The notes beneath the pieces were generated by a model, which worked only from the letters and a program-made list of their open reading frames with translations, did not search any database and was not told the origin of the DNA. From positions 2,006,001 to 2,070,000 of the forward strand of contig NZ_SHKL01000001.1 of assembly GCF_004217185.1 (NCBI RefSeq): 64,000 bases of DNA, written 5' to 3'. This document shows, piece after piece, positions 18,891-27,831 of the stretch. Each line of letters starts with the position of its first letter. The stretch's first letter is position 1. This stretch comes from Pseudonocardia sediminis (GTDB taxonomy: Bacteria; Actinomycetota; Actinomycetes; Mycobacteriales; Pseudonocardiaceae). Position numbers and translations under genes: made by a program.

Positions 18891-19221
18891 GACACCGGAC
18901 CCTTCCTCGGAGCCCGCCCCCGGGCCGTGTCGCTGAGAGACATTGCGACTCCTCGACGTTGAGTGACACCGTTGCGGGTGTGGCCTGGCCCACAGCGGAC
19001 CGAACCATCGAACAACATAGCTCCCGCTCGGACAGAAGTGAACATCAACGAGCAGATTCGATACCGGACGGTGACCCGGCATCACCGCTGATCATCAAGC
19101 TGGGGCCATGTTCGGGTCCGGGGCCAGCGGTTATTGCTGTCGGTGCGGATTTGTTGCATTCTGTGCGGGTGAGCTGTCTCGGTGTCGAGTGGGTGTCGCG
19201 GTCCGCGGTGCGGCGGCCCGG
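18891..19221. promoter_or_regulatory. Divergent promoter region of symporter and deoR-galT
   Basis: A 331-base gap with lower GC content than its flanks around 19005-19180. Related short elements occur: cgaacaacatag near 19008, tgaacatcaacg near 19037, and, inverted, atttgttgcatt near 19150. They could be half-sites for the DeoR-family repressor, but the match to any known operator is not established. Promoters for both directions must lie here. Confidence 0.4.
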
Positions 19222-20043
19222 ATGAGCCTGCTGGCCGAGCAGCGCCGGGACGTGATCGTCGAGCAGGTGCGGGCGCGGGGTGCGGTGCGGGTCTCGGAGC
19301 TGGCCGAGCACCTGGGCGTGTCCGACATGACGGTGCGGCGCGACCTCGACGTGCTGGCGCGGCGCCGTCTGGTGGACAAGGTGCACGGCGGCGCGACGGC
19401 CGTCGGCGAGCACTCCACCGAGGAGCCGGGCTTCACCGCGAAGATCACTCGCGAGCTCGAGGAGAAGGACGCGATCGCCGCGGCCGCGGCCGGGCTGGTG
19501 GAGCCGGGCGCGGCCGTCGGCCTCTCGGCCGGCACCACGACCTGGCGCCTGGCGCACCGCCTCGCCGCGATCCCGCGGCTCACCGTCGTCACGAACTCGC
19601 TCGCGGTGGCCGACGTGCTGCACGCCCAGGGCGCGGAGTCCCGCGGCACGACGGTGATCCTGACCGGAGGCGTGCGGACCCCGTCCGAGGCGCTGGTCGG
19701 GCCGGTCGCGGTCGCCGCGCTCGAGTCACTGAACCTGGACCTGGTGTTCCTGGGCGTGCACGGCATGACCGCGGCGGCCGGGTTCACCACCCCGAACATG
19801 ACCGAACGCGACACCAACCGGGCGCTCGTCGACGCCGGGCAGAAGCTGGTGGTCGTCGCCGACCACACCAAGTGGGGCACGGTCGGCATCTCCACGATCG
19901 CCGAGCTCGGTGAGGCCGACGTGCTGGTCACCGACGAGGGCCTCGCCGAGGCCGACCGTGCCGTGCTCGAGGGCGAGGTCGACCGCTTGATCGTCGCGCA
20001 ACCGGGACACCCCGGTGCCGGCACCACAGGAGGAAGTACGTGA
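19222..20043 (+). CDS. DeoR/GlpR-family transcriptional repressor
   Basis: A 273-residue regulator. The N-terminal DeoR helix-turn-helix contains RVSELAEHLGVSDMTVRRDL at about residues 25-44, followed by KVHGGA near 58. The C-terminal sugar-phosphate-sensing domain has SAGTTTWRLAHRL, LTVVTNSLAVADVL and LTGGVRTPSEALVGPVA. It probably senses a phosphorylated sugar and controls the downstream galT-amidase genes and the divergent symporter. The ATG at 19222 is chosen because upstream residues are Cys-rich and unlike the family; the ribosome binding site is weak. Its stop overlaps the galT start. Confidence 0.88.
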   Translation: MSLLAEQRRDVIVEQVRARGAVRVSELAEHLGVSDMTVRRDLDVLARRRLVDKVHGGATAVGEHSTEEPGFTAKITRELEEKDAIAAAAAGLVEPGAAVGLSAGTTTWRLAHRLAAIPRLTVVTNSLAVADVLHAQGAESRGTTVILTGGVRTPSEALVGPVAVAALESLNLDLVFLGVHGMTAAAGFTTPNMTERDTNRALVDAGQKLVVVADHTKWGTVGISTIAELGEADVLVTDEGLAEADRAVLEGEVDRLIVAQPGHPGAGTTGGST

Positions 20044-21134
20044 AGAAGACGTCCACGCGGCTCGCGGACGGGCGGGAGATCCTCTGGTACGACGAGCACC
20101 CCGACCGCGACGGGGTCGTCCGGAACGCCGAGACCACCCACGACACCCGTGACCTGCCCCGCGTGGTGCCGGCCTCGCAGCTGCGCTACGACGCGCTGGC
20201 GGGTGAGTGGGTCACGATCGCCGCGCACCGCCAGGACCGGACCTACCAGCCCCCGGCCGACCAGTGCCCGCTATGCCCGAGCCGCGACGGCCGGGCCACC
20301 GAGGTGCCGGCGCCGACCTACGACGTCGTCGCGTTCGAGAACCGGTTCCCCTCCTTCGGCAGCGAGCCGGGGTCACCGCCGCCGGACGTGTCCGGGCCGG
20401 ACCCGGTGGCCGCGGCCGGGCGCTGCGAGGTCGTCTGCTTCACCTCCGACCACGACCGCTCGTTCGGGAGGCTGACGCCGGAGCGGGTGCGGACCGTGCT
20501 GGAGGTCTGGGCGGACCGGACGGCGGAGCTGGGCGCGCGCCCGGGCGTGCGCTACGTGTTCCCGTTCGAGAACCGCGGTGCCGAGATCGGCGTGACGCTG
20601 GCGCACCCGCACGGGCAGGTCTACGCCTACCCCTACGTCCCGCCGTTCCCGCAGCGCATGCTCGCCCACGCCGCCGAGCACCTCGAGCGCACCGGCGAGA
20701 ACCTGTTCGACGCCGAGCTGGCCGCGGAACGGGCGGGGGAGCGCGTCGTCGTCGCCGGCGAGCACTGGACGGCGTTCGTGCCGCGCGCGGCCCGCTGGCC
20801 GGTCGAGGTGCACCTCTACCCGCACCGCGCCACCACCGACCTGCCGGCGCTCGACGAGGCCCAGCGCGCCGAGTTCCCGGTCGTCTACCTGGAGCTGCTG
20901 CGGCGCCTGGACGCGCTCTACGACGACGAGCTGCCCTACGTCGCGGCCTGGCAGCAGGCCCCGGTGCGCCCGGAGGACGGCCGCGACCTGGCCCGGCTGC
21001 ACCTGCGCGTGCACACCGTCCGCCGCGGCCCGGGGAAGATCAAGTACCTGGCCGGGTCGGAGTCCGGGGCGGGGGCGTTCATCAGCGACGTCATGCCCGA
21101 GGCGATCGCGGCGCGTCTGCGGGAGCTCGCGTGA
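20040..21134 (+). CDS. galT: Galactose-1-phosphate uridylyltransferase
   Basis: A 364-residue Leloir-pathway enzyme that transfers UMP between UDP-glucose and galactose-1-phosphate. The metal-binding CPLCPS motif is near residue 77, the substrate region VVAFENRFPSFG near 98, and the active-site HPHGQ triad, in which the second histidine is uridylylated, near 192. The GTG start follows AGGAGG by six bases and overlaps the deoR stop by four bases. galK and galE are not in the window. The partner symporter across the divergent promoter suggests galactose import and use. Confidence 0.95.
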   Translation: MKKTSTRLADGREILWYDEHPDRDGVVRNAETTHDTRDLPRVVPASQLRYDALAGEWVTIAAHRQDRTYQPPADQCPLCPSRDGRATEVPAPTYDVVAFENRFPSFGSEPGSPPPDVSGPDPVAAAGRCEVVCFTSDHDRSFGRLTPERVRTVLEVWADRTAELGARPGVRYVFPFENRGAEIGVTLAHPHGQVYAYPYVPPFPQRMLAHAAEHLERTGENLFDAELAAERAGERVVVAGEHWTAFVPRAARWPVEVHLYPHRATTDLPALDEAQRAEFPVVYLELLRRLDALYDDELPYVAAWQQAPVRPEDGRDLARLHLRVHTVRRGPGKIKYLAGSESGAGAFISDVMPEAIAARLRELA

Positions 21135-22540
21135 GCGACCCGGCCGACCTGACCGCCGTCGAGCTCGCCGGGCTGATCGGCCGTGGCGAGCTGTCCGCGC
21201 GGGAGCTGATGGCCGCCTGCGCGGAGCGGATCGGGCGGACCAACGGGCGCGTCAACGCGATCGTCACGCTCGACCTGGAAGGTGCGGGCGCCGCCGCGGC
21301 CGCCGCCGACGAGCGCTTCGCCCGCCGGGGCCCGGACGGGCCGCTGCACGGCCTGCCGATGGCGCACAAGGACACCCACCTCACCGGCGGCATGCGCACG
21401 ACGTTCGGCTCGCCGCTGATGGCCGACCACGTCCCGGACTCCGACGAGCTCGTCGTCGCCCGCGCGGCCGCGGCCGGCGCGATCCGGGTGGGCAAGACGA
21501 ACGTCCCGGAGTGGGCGGCCGGGTCGCACACCGTGAACCCGGTGTTCGGCGCGACGCACAACCCCTACCGGCACGGGCGCAGCGCCGGCGGGTCCAGCGG
21601 GGGAGCGGCGGCCGCGCTGGCCACCGGCATGGTCCCGCTCGCCGAGGGCAGCGACATGGGCGGCTCGCTGCGCAACCCGGCCGCGTTCTGCAACGTCGTC
21701 GGGTTCCGCCCGACCCCAGGACGGGTCCCGAGCCACCCCGCGCAGCTCTCGCGCCAGACCCTGGCCGTGCAGGGCCCGCTCGGGCGGACCGTCGCCGACG
21801 TCGCGCTGCTGCTGTCGGTGCTGGCCGGGCCCGACCCGCGGGCGCCGCTGTCGCTGTCCGAGCCCGGGTCGGCCTTCGCCCCGCCGCTGGACGCCGGGGT
21901 GGACGGGCTCCGGGTGGCGTGGGCTCCCGACCTCGGCGGACGGGTCCCGGTCGACGCGCCGGTCGCGCGGGTGGTCGCGGACGCGGTGACGGTGCTGGAG
22001 GGGCTCGGCGCCCGGGTCGAGCCGGACTGCCCGGACCTCGACCTCGCCGACCCGGTCTTCACCACGCTGCGGGCCTGGCAGTTCCTGCTGGGCTTCGGGC
22101 CGCTCGTCGACCGCGACCCGGACCGGGTCAAGGCGACGATCCGGGCCAACGTGGACGTCGGGCGGGCCCTGACCGTCTCCGACCTGGGGCTGGCGGCGCA
22201 GCGGCAGAGCGCGCTGCACGAGGTCGTCGTCGAGTTCTTCGAACGGTACGACGTGCTGGTCTCCCCGACCGTGCAGGTCGAACCGTTCGATGTGGGACTC
22301 GAGTACCCGACGTCCGTCGCGGGTGTCCGCCAGCCCGACTACCTGGGCTGGATGCGGTCGTGCACGCTGATCAGCGCGACCGGCTGCCCGGCGGTGTCGG
22401 TGCCGGCGGGGTTCACCGCCGCGGGGTCACCGGTCGGGCTGCAGATCGTGGGGGCACCCCGCGCGGACCGGAAGGTCCTCGAGGTCGCCGCCGCGTTCGA
22501 GACCGCCACCGGACACGGCCGGCGGCGGCCGGCTCCCTAG
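21131..22540 (+). CDS. Amidase-signature family hydrolase
   Basis: A 469-residue amidase with the Ser-cisSer-Lys machinery: Lys in LPMAHKDTHL near residue 80, the Gly/Ser-rich signature GRSAGGSSGGAAAALATG near 155, and the nucleophile serine in GSDMGGSLRNPA near 178. Length and motif order are normal. The GTG start overlaps the galT stop by four bases, so it is translationally coupled to a sugar gene, an unusual partnership for an amidase. Substrate is unknown; an amide of a sugar acid or an N-acetylated sugar is speculation. Confidence 0.88.
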   Translation: MSDPADLTAVELAGLIGRGELSARELMAACAERIGRTNGRVNAIVTLDLEGAGAAAAAADERFARRGPDGPLHGLPMAHKDTHLTGGMRTTFGSPLMADHVPDSDELVVARAAAAGAIRVGKTNVPEWAAGSHTVNPVFGATHNPYRHGRSAGGSSGGAAAALATGMVPLAEGSDMGGSLRNPAAFCNVVGFRPTPGRVPSHPAQLSRQTLAVQGPLGRTVADVALLLSVLAGPDPRAPLSLSEPGSAFAPPLDAGVDGLRVAWAPDLGGRVPVDAPVARVVADAVTVLEGLGARVEPDCPDLDLADPVFTTLRAWQFLLGFGPLVDRDPDRVKATIRANVDVGRALTVSDLGLAAQRQSALHEVVVEFFERYDVLVSPTVQVEPFDVGLEYPTSVAGVRQPDYLGWMRSCTLISATGCPAVSVPAGFTAAGSPVGLQIVGAPRADRKVLEVAAAFETATGHGRRRPAP

Positions 22541-22547
22541 GGAGCGG

Positions 22548-23603
22548 TCACATCCGCTTCGCGTTGTGGAACGGCATCGCGTCGATGTCGGAGTACTTCA
22601 CCGGCTCGCCCTCGGTGCTGGCGTGCAGGATCTTGCCGTTGCCGGCGTAGATGCCCACGTGGCTGACCGGGGAGTAGAAGAACACGACGTCGCCGGGCTT
22701 GAGCTCGTCCTTGCTGACCGACTCGCCCTCCTGCGACTGCGCGGAGGAGTTGCGCGGGAGGTCCTTGCCGACCTGCTCGAAGGCCCACTTCATCAGGCCG
22801 GAGCAGTCGAAGGCGTTCGGGCCGTCGGCGCCCCAGACGTAGGGCTTGCCCAGCTTGGTCTTCGCCGCGGCCAGGGCCTGGGCGCCGAGGCCGGAGCCGG
22901 CGTCCTCGGAGACGGACGAACCGCCGCCGTTGTCGTCGCCGTCGTCGCCACCGCCACCCTGGGCGGCGGCACGGGCGGCCGCGGCGCGACCGGCCGCGGC
23001 GGCCTGGTCGGCGGAGGCCTTCTTGGCGGCGGCGAGGTTGGTCGAGGCGATGCGCGCGGCGTCGGCCTGGTCGAACGCGGCCGGGACCATGCTCGCGGCC
23101 TGCGAGAGGTCCTTCGCGAAGGAGGCACCCGCGGCGCTCTGGCCGCCGGACGCGGCCTGACCGGCCTTCGTCGCCGGGACCTGCAACTTCATCGTCGCCG
23201 ACTCGGCGCCGGCGAGGTCGACCGGACGGTTCTGCGTGTCGGTGGTGTCGTCGGAGGGGGCGTCGACGGCGGCGACCACGCCCATGACGGCGGTCGCGCC
23301 GATCATGGTGGCGCCCATCGTGGCGACGACGGCGCGGGGGTTGCGCCCGAACACGCCGGAGTCGGAGGTGCCCCCGCGGATCATGCCGACGGGCGAGAGC
23401 CCGGCCGGGACGTCCTGGGTCACGACGGTGCCGGAGGCCTCGGCCTCACGACGGCTCGCGCGGGTCGGGCGGTCGAAACCGGCCTCCGCGTAGCGCGAGA
23501 GCAGCTCGGCGGCCGAGATGCCCTCGTCGGAGTCGGAGTCGTGCCGGGACCGGGTGACCGTCTCGGGGGAGCGGTCGGACTCGGGGCGCAGCGCAGTGGT
23601 CAT
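22548..23603 (-). CDS. Membrane-anchored NlpC/P60 cell-wall peptidase
   Basis: A 351-residue protein with a cytoplasmic N-terminus, a single hydrophobic segment around VVATMGATMIGATAVMGVVA near residue 90, an Ala/Lys-rich extracellular coiled region, a Gly/Asp-rich linker, and a C-terminal NlpC/P60 domain. In that domain the catalytic cysteine is in AFDCSGLMKWAF near residue 266 and the histidine in SHVGIYAGNG near 312. Such enzymes cut the stem peptide of peptidoglycan. It resembles actinomycete P60 proteins with an Ala-rich stalk. It is convergent with the amidase gene and has a long 5' leader. Confidence 0.9.
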   Translation of the reverse strand: MTTALRPESDRSPETVTRSRHDSDSDEGISAAELLSRYAEAGFDRPTRASRREAEASGTVVTQDVPAGLSPVGMIRGGTSDSGVFGRNPRAVVATMGATMIGATAVMGVVAAVDAPSDDTTDTQNRPVDLAGAESATMKLQVPATKAGQAASGGQSAAGASFAKDLSQAASMVPAAFDQADAARIASTNLAAAKKASADQAAAAGRAAAARAAAQGGGGDDGDDNGGGSSVSEDAGSGLGAQALAAAKTKLGKPYVWGADGPNAFDCSGLMKWAFEQVGKDLPRNSSAQSQEGESVSKDELKPGDVVFFYSPVSHVGIYAGNGKILHASTEGEPVKYSDIDAMPFHNAKRM

Positions 23604-24028
23604 GCGTGTGTGTCCTCAGCCGCGACGGGCTGCGTGGGTTCCGGTCGGGGGACCGGCGCAGACTCGTCCCCACCTCGTACTGATGGGCGCCAGGGGGAGT
23701 GTCGGCAGGCGGGGAGCGGTGACCGACCAGGCGCACCACCCGACTTCTCGTCGGGCGACGTCAGAAACCGTAACCGGTCCGTGACGACGCCGCCGGACCG
23801 CCTCGCGTCGGTTGCGACGAACGGCGTCCTGTGAGCGACCCGCGTGCGGTCCCTCCGCCGAATGGTTGTCTGCGGGGGTGCTCGGCTGCGCCGGAGAGGA
23901 TCAGCGACGCGACGAGCGGTAGCCGGGACCGATCGGAGTCGTCGGACGGGGTTCTGTAAACATCGTGGGGGAACGCCCGCCGTCCCCACCCGCCGACCCC
24001 CGCCGAACCCCGACCGGAGGCCACCGCC
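23604..24028. promoter_or_regulatory. Divergent leader region between nlpC/P60 and glycosyltransferase
   Basis: About 425 bases without a supported gene. Actinomycete P60 genes sometimes carry a c-di-AMP (ydaO) riboswitch in such leaders. A fragment ending CCCGTC is present near 23620, but the full conserved core was not found, so no riboswitch is called. Several short GC-rich inverted repeats occur. Confidence 0.35.
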
Positions 24029-25393
24029 GTGACCGTCCCTGGGCCCGGAGCGATCTGGGTCGGCCAGACCGAGCGCCGCCGTCCGGCCGGTGTCCTCCCG
24101 CCCGGCGTCATGGTGGCGCGGCACTTCGTCGCCGCCCGGCTCCTCGTCACCGCCGGTGGCGTCCCGGTCGGCCAGGTGGACGTGCCGCTGAGGGCCGGTG
24201 CCGCGTCCCCGGCCGCGGTCGCGGCCGCCGTCGCCGCGGGAACGGGGGCCACGCCCGACCCGGCCCCGCCGCCGGTCTCGGACGAGCCGCTGACGGTCGT
24301 CGTCGCCACGAGGGACCGTCCGGGCAGCGTGGACCGCTGCGTCCGCGCGATCCTGGCCGGCGACCACCCGGCGGTGACGGTGCTGGTGGTGGACAACGAC
24401 CCGCCGGACGACCGGACCGAGCAGGTGGTGCGCCGGATCGACACGGAGATGTACGCGGGGCGCCCGTCCCCGGTGCACTACGTCCGCGAGATGCGCCGCG
24501 GGGCGTCGGCCGGGCGCAACCGGGGCCTGCTCGACGCCCGGACCCCCGTGGTCGCGTTCACCGACGACGACACCGAGCCCGACCGGTCCTGGGCCTCGCG
24601 CATCTCCGGCGCGTTCGCCGCCGACCCGGAGCTGACCGGGATCAGCGGCCCGGTGCTGGCCGCGCGGCTGGGCACGCCCCAGGAGCAGGCCGCCGACACC
24701 GCCCTGGCCTGGAACAAGGGCTACGAGCCGCGCCGCTTCTCCCTCGACGAGCCGCCGGAGGACTCGGCGGTGTTCCCGTTCTCCCCGGGGCTGTTCGGGA
24801 TCGGGGCGAACATGGCGGTCCGCCGCGACGCCGTGCTGCGCCTGGGCAGCTTCGACGAGGCGCTCGGCCCGGGCGCGGAGACCCGTGGCGGCGAGGACAT
24901 CGAGCTGCTGGTGCGGATCGTGCTGGACGGGCAGGTGCTCGGCTACGTGCCCTCGGCGTTCGTCTGGCACCACCACCGCCCCGGCGACGACGAGCTCCGC
25001 GCCCAGATGCGCGGCTACGCGCTGGGGCTCGGGGCGTTCCTCGGCAAGGTCGCGCTCGACCCGCGGGCCCGCGCCGTCGCCCTGCGCCGGGCCCCGGCCG
25101 CGCTGGCGCGCCTGCGCCACGTCATCCGCCGCGAGTCCGGCGAGGACGCCGGGGGTGGCTCCGACGCCGCCCGCGACGCGCTGCCCTCCGGTGCGGGACG
25201 GCGCAAGCTGCGCGGCCTGCTCAGCGGGCCCGTGCTCTACGTGCGGGCCCGCCGCCGGGTCCGCGACTCCGACGGCTCCGCGCCGCCGATGACCTTCCCG
25301 GTCGACCGGCCGGCCGCGGACGTCCCGGAGCGGTCCCCGGACGTCGCCGACCCGCCCGCAGGCCCGCCCGCGGACCGGCCCCCGGCGGCGTAG
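24029..25393 (+). CDS. Family 2 (GT-A) glycosyltransferase
   Basis: A 454-residue glycosyltransferase. After about 85 residues of N-terminal extension, the GT2 fold begins with PLTVVVATRDRPGSVDRC. It has VLVVDNDPPDD, the acceptor-loop motif GASAGRNRGLLDAR and the DxD-type metal site FTDDDTEPD near residue 180. RGGEDIELLVRI near 288 matches the C-terminal catalytic ED motif. The tail is Pro/Asp/Ala-rich. The GTG start follows GGAGG at 24015-24019. Probably adds sugars to a surface polymer or lipid; donor and acceptor unknown. Its 3' end overlaps the convergent AraC gene by 157 bases, which is unusual. Confidence 0.85.
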   Translation: MTVPGPGAIWVGQTERRRPAGVLPPGVMVARHFVAARLLVTAGGVPVGQVDVPLRAGAASPAAVAAAVAAGTGATPDPAPPPVSDEPLTVVVATRDRPGSVDRCVRAILAGDHPAVTVLVVDNDPPDDRTEQVVRRIDTEMYAGRPSPVHYVREMRRGASAGRNRGLLDARTPVVAFTDDDTEPDRSWASRISGAFAADPELTGISGPVLAARLGTPQEQAADTALAWNKGYEPRRFSLDEPPEDSAVFPFSPGLFGIGANMAVRRDAVLRLGSFDEALGPGAETRGGEDIELLVRIVLDGQVLGYVPSAFVWHHHRPGDDELRAQMRGYALGLGAFLGKVALDPRARAVALRRAPAALARLRHVIRRESGEDAGGGSDAARDALPSGAGRRKLRGLLSGPVLYVRARRRVRDSDGSAPPMTFPVDRPAADVPERSPDVADPPAGPPADRPPAA

Positions 25394-25941
25394 CGGCCCG
25401 GGGTGACGCCCAGCGTGCGGGCGAAACGCCGGGTCAGGTGGGCCTGGTCGTAGAAGCCGGCGGCCTGCGCGGCGTCGGCCGGGGACGCGCCGTCGAGCAG
25501 CAGGCGGCGGGCGAGGTCGACCCGGCGTCCGTCGAGGTAGCGGTGCGGCGGGATGCCGAACTCCCGGGAGAACGCCCGGACGAGGTGCGTCGGGTGCGCG
25601 TGCAGGACCCGTGCGGCCTCGTCGAGCGTCATCCCGGAGCGCACCCTGGTGTCGAGCAGCTGCCGCAGGCGGTCGGCCAGCGTGGGGCCCGGGGCCGCCG
25701 GCGCGACGGGGCGACCGCCCAGGTGCCCGGCCAGCCGCTCGGCGACGAACGCGAAGCGGCTCTGCGCGTGCAGCGCCCCGTCCGGGTCGGTCAGCGCGCG
25801 GTGCAGCGTGTCCAGGCGGTCCCGCAGCACCGGGTAGGCGTGGCGGACGAACCGGGCGTGCAGCACCTCGGCGATCCCGGGCACGTCCGGCCGCCATGCG
25901 GTGACCCGGTCGGCGGGCTCCGGCCGGCGCGGCGCAGCCAT
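25237..25941 (-). CDS. AraC-family regulator lacking most of its N-terminal sensor domain
   Basis: A 234-residue regulator. The C-terminal AraC DNA-binding domain is intact: LDEAARVLHAHPTHLVRAF, FGIPPHRYLDGRRVDLARRL and AAGFYDQAHLTRRFARTLG. Family members that start with the same VTAWRPDVPGIAEVLHARF and HAYP sequence normally continue into a cupin sensor with paired histidines. Here HAYP is followed directly by VLRDRLDTLHRAL, so roughly 80-90 residues of the sensor appear to be missing in frame. The C-terminus has an extra tail of about 45 residues encoded antisense to the glycosyltransferase 3' end. It is divergent from the DUF2000 gene, its probable target. ATG 25941 is the natural start. 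Confidence 0.75.
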   Translation of the reverse strand: MAAPRRPEPADRVTAWRPDVPGIAEVLHARFVRHAYPVLRDRLDTLHRALTDPDGALHAQSRFAFVAERLAGHLGGRPVAPAAPGPTLADRLRQLLDTRVRSGMTLDEAARVLHAHPTHLVRAFSREFGIPPHRYLDGRRVDLARRLLLDGASPADAAQAAGFYDQAHLTRRFARTLGVTPGRYAAGGRSAGGPAGGSATSGDRSGTSAAGRSTGKVIGGAEPSESRTRRRART

Positions 25942-25991
25942 GTCAGGAACGTACAAGACCGCCGCGCCCCCGCGGGGCACGCTCGGGCCTC

Positions 25992-26432
25992 ATGACCGCC
26001 CCGTCCGCGACCACCACACCGGTCCGCTTCCCGACCAAGATCGCCGTCGTCGTCCGCGAGGACCTGGAGCCCTGGCAGGCCCTGAACGTGACCGCGTTCC
26101 TGTCCGCCGCGGTGTCCGCGGCCGTCCCGGAGATCCTCGGCGGGCCCTACGCCGACGCCGACGGCACCGCCTACCTCGCGACGTTCGGTCAGCCCGTGCT
26201 CGTGCTCACCGGTGACCGGGACACGCTGCGCGCCGCCCGGAGCAGGGCCGTCGGGCGGGGTCTGCCGGTCGCGGTGTTCACCGCGGACATGTTCGTCACC
26301 GGCAACGACCACGACAACCGCGCCGTGGTCGCCGCCGTCCCGGGCGAGGAGCTCGACCTGGTCGGGATCGCCGTGCACGGGCCGCGCAACGGCGTCGACA
26401 AGGTCGTCAAGGGGTCCCGGATGCACCCCTGA
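25992..26432 (+). CDS. DUF2000 family protein
   Basis: A 146-residue protein of the DUF2000 family: KIAVVVREDLEPWQALNVTAFL at the start, a conserved ADADGTAYLATFGQPVLVL in the middle, and the ending LVGIAVHGPRNGVDKVVKGSRM. No catalytic motif is established for the family, whose structures resemble peptidyl-tRNA hydrolase 2 folds (family knowledge). It is divergent from an AraC regulator 50 bases away; this pairing recurs in actinomycetes and suggests regulator and target. Confidence 0.85.
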   Translation: MTAPSATTTPVRFPTKIAVVVREDLEPWQALNVTAFLSAAVSAAVPEILGGPYADADGTAYLATFGQPVLVLTGDRDTLRAARSRAVGRGLPVAVFTADMFVTGNDHDNRAVVAAVPGEELDLVGIAVHGPRNGVDKVVKGSRMHP

Positions 26433-26438
26433 ACGGCG

Positions 26439-27608
26439 TCAGGCCCCGATCGGGCGGCGGTCGGTCTCCGGGGCGTCGAGCTCCTCCGGCGCGGGGGCGT
26501 CGGCGCGACCCAGGGCGCTGCGGTAGATCGCACCCAGCGACCGCGCCCACCCCCCGGCCTCGAACCGCTCCAGGAACCGCGCCCGGGCCGCCTCGCCCTG
26601 GCGCCGGCGCAGCTGCGGGTCGCGGACCAGGCGGACCAGCTCGTCGGCGATCCGCGACGCCGCGACCGGCACCAGCGCGCCGGTGTCCCGGGTGACGATC
26701 TCCGGGATGCCGCCCACCCGGGTCGCGATCGCGGGCACGCCCGCGCCCTGGCCCTGCACCAGCACCCGCGGCATCGTGTCGTGCCGGGTGGTGTGGAGCT
26801 GGACGTCGGCGGCGCGCAGCAGGTCGACCGGGTCGGCGTGGCGGCGGAACCGCACGTGCGCGGAGAGCATGTCGTCGCCCGCGACGCGCGACTCCAGCCA
26901 CGGGCGCAACGGCCCGTCGCCGCTGAGTACGACGGTCACCGGCTCGCCGGAGGGCAGCTCGGCCAGCGCATCGAGCAGCATGTCCTGGCCCTGGCCACGG
27001 CGCATCGGGGCCACCGAGACGGCCACCACGTCGTCGTCGCCGATGCCGAGCCCGCGCCGCAGCCGTGCCCGCTCCTCCGGCGTGCCGACGCCGGGGTCGG
27101 CCGCGCCGTCCGGGACGATCGACAGGCCCGCGGTGGACCCGGCGACCCGGCGGTACCAGTCCCGCTGCAGCCGTGACGTCGCGATCGTGCGGGTCATGAA
27201 GCGCTTGCGGGCCAGCACCTTGGCCGTGCGCCGGATCCGGTCGCCGCGGTCGGCGGGCAGGTCGTGGACGTGGTGCAGCGTCGACACCGCCGGCAGCTTC
27301 AGCCGGGCGGCCGCGGCCGAGCCGACGACGTCCGGGCGCACCTCGTGGGTGTGCACGATGTCCACGCCGTGCTCGCGCAGGGCCTCGGCCACCTTGAGCA
27401 CGGCACGGGGGTCCCACGGGGCCACGTTGAGCTCGACGGTCTGCGCGCCGTGCCGGGCCAGGGCCGCGGCGACGCCCGGGTGCGCGGTCGGCGTCAGCGC
27501 GACGACCACCATCTCGATCTCCTCCGGCCCTCCGGCCGCGGCGAGGTCGACCAGCGCTGCCGCGACGCCGCGCGGGTCCAGCGACTCGACCAGATGTCCG
27601 ATCTTCAC
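26439..27608 (-). CDS. Family 4 (GT-B) glycosyltransferase
   Basis: A 389-residue GT4-type glycosyltransferase. The N-terminal domain opens with MKIGHLVESLDPRGVAAALV, with HTHEVRPDVVGSAAA near residue 109. The C-terminal domain has the hinge IVPDGAA, PMRRGQGQDMLLDALAEL, and LVQGQGAGVPAIATRVGGIPEIV near residue 290, corresponding to the nucleotide-sugar EX7E region but with Gln in place of the first Glu. Probably cytoplasmic and membrane-associated, adding hexose to a glycolipid or polymer. It is convergent with the DUF2000 gene. Confidence 0.85.
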   Translation of the reverse strand: MKIGHLVESLDPRGVAAALVDLAAAGGPEEIEMVVVALTPTAHPGVAAALARHGAQTVELNVAPWDPRAVLKVAEALREHGVDIVHTHEVRPDVVGSAAAARLKLPAVSTLHHVHDLPADRGDRIRRTAKVLARKRFMTRTIATSRLQRDWYRRVAGSTAGLSIVPDGAADPGVGTPEERARLRRGLGIGDDDVVAVSVAPMRRGQGQDMLLDALAELPSGEPVTVVLSGDGPLRPWLESRVAGDDMLSAHVRFRRHADPVDLLRAADVQLHTTRHDTMPRVLVQGQGAGVPAIATRVGGIPEIVTRDTGALVPVAASRIADELVRLVRDPQLRRRQGEAARARFLERFEAGGWARSLGAIYRSALGRADAPAPEELDAPETDRRPIGA

Positions 27609-27831
27609 GTCCGTATGCCTCCCGGAGGTGGGTACCTCGTTCGGGAAGACGACCCTACCGACCGTCCCTCACCGGTGGCGGGTCGTGGCGCTGCGCGGAT
27701 CGGGGGACACCCGGACGCGGCCGCCTACGCCGGTGAGGTGATCGCCGTCCCCGTCCGGCGGCCGCCGTTCGCCGGGGGTGTGGCGCATGCCGCCGCCCGG
27801 TGCACGGACCTGGTCCATTACCGTCGGCGGC

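Noticed and set aside
23604-24028. A possible c-di-AMP (ydaO) riboswitch upstream of the NlpC/P60 gene
   Set aside because: Only a few fragments of the motif are seen; the conserved core blocks are missing, so it is not called.
25237-25393. The 157-base convergent overlap between glycosyltransferase and AraC genes as proof that one is false
   Set aside because: Both frames have intact family domains outside the overlap; only their low-complexity tails overlap, so both genes are kept.
23600-25897. A 765-codon open frame on the minus strand opposite the glycosyltransferase and AraC region
   Set aside because: It is a shadow of the GT2 gene on the plus strand and of AraC in another frame; no family features.
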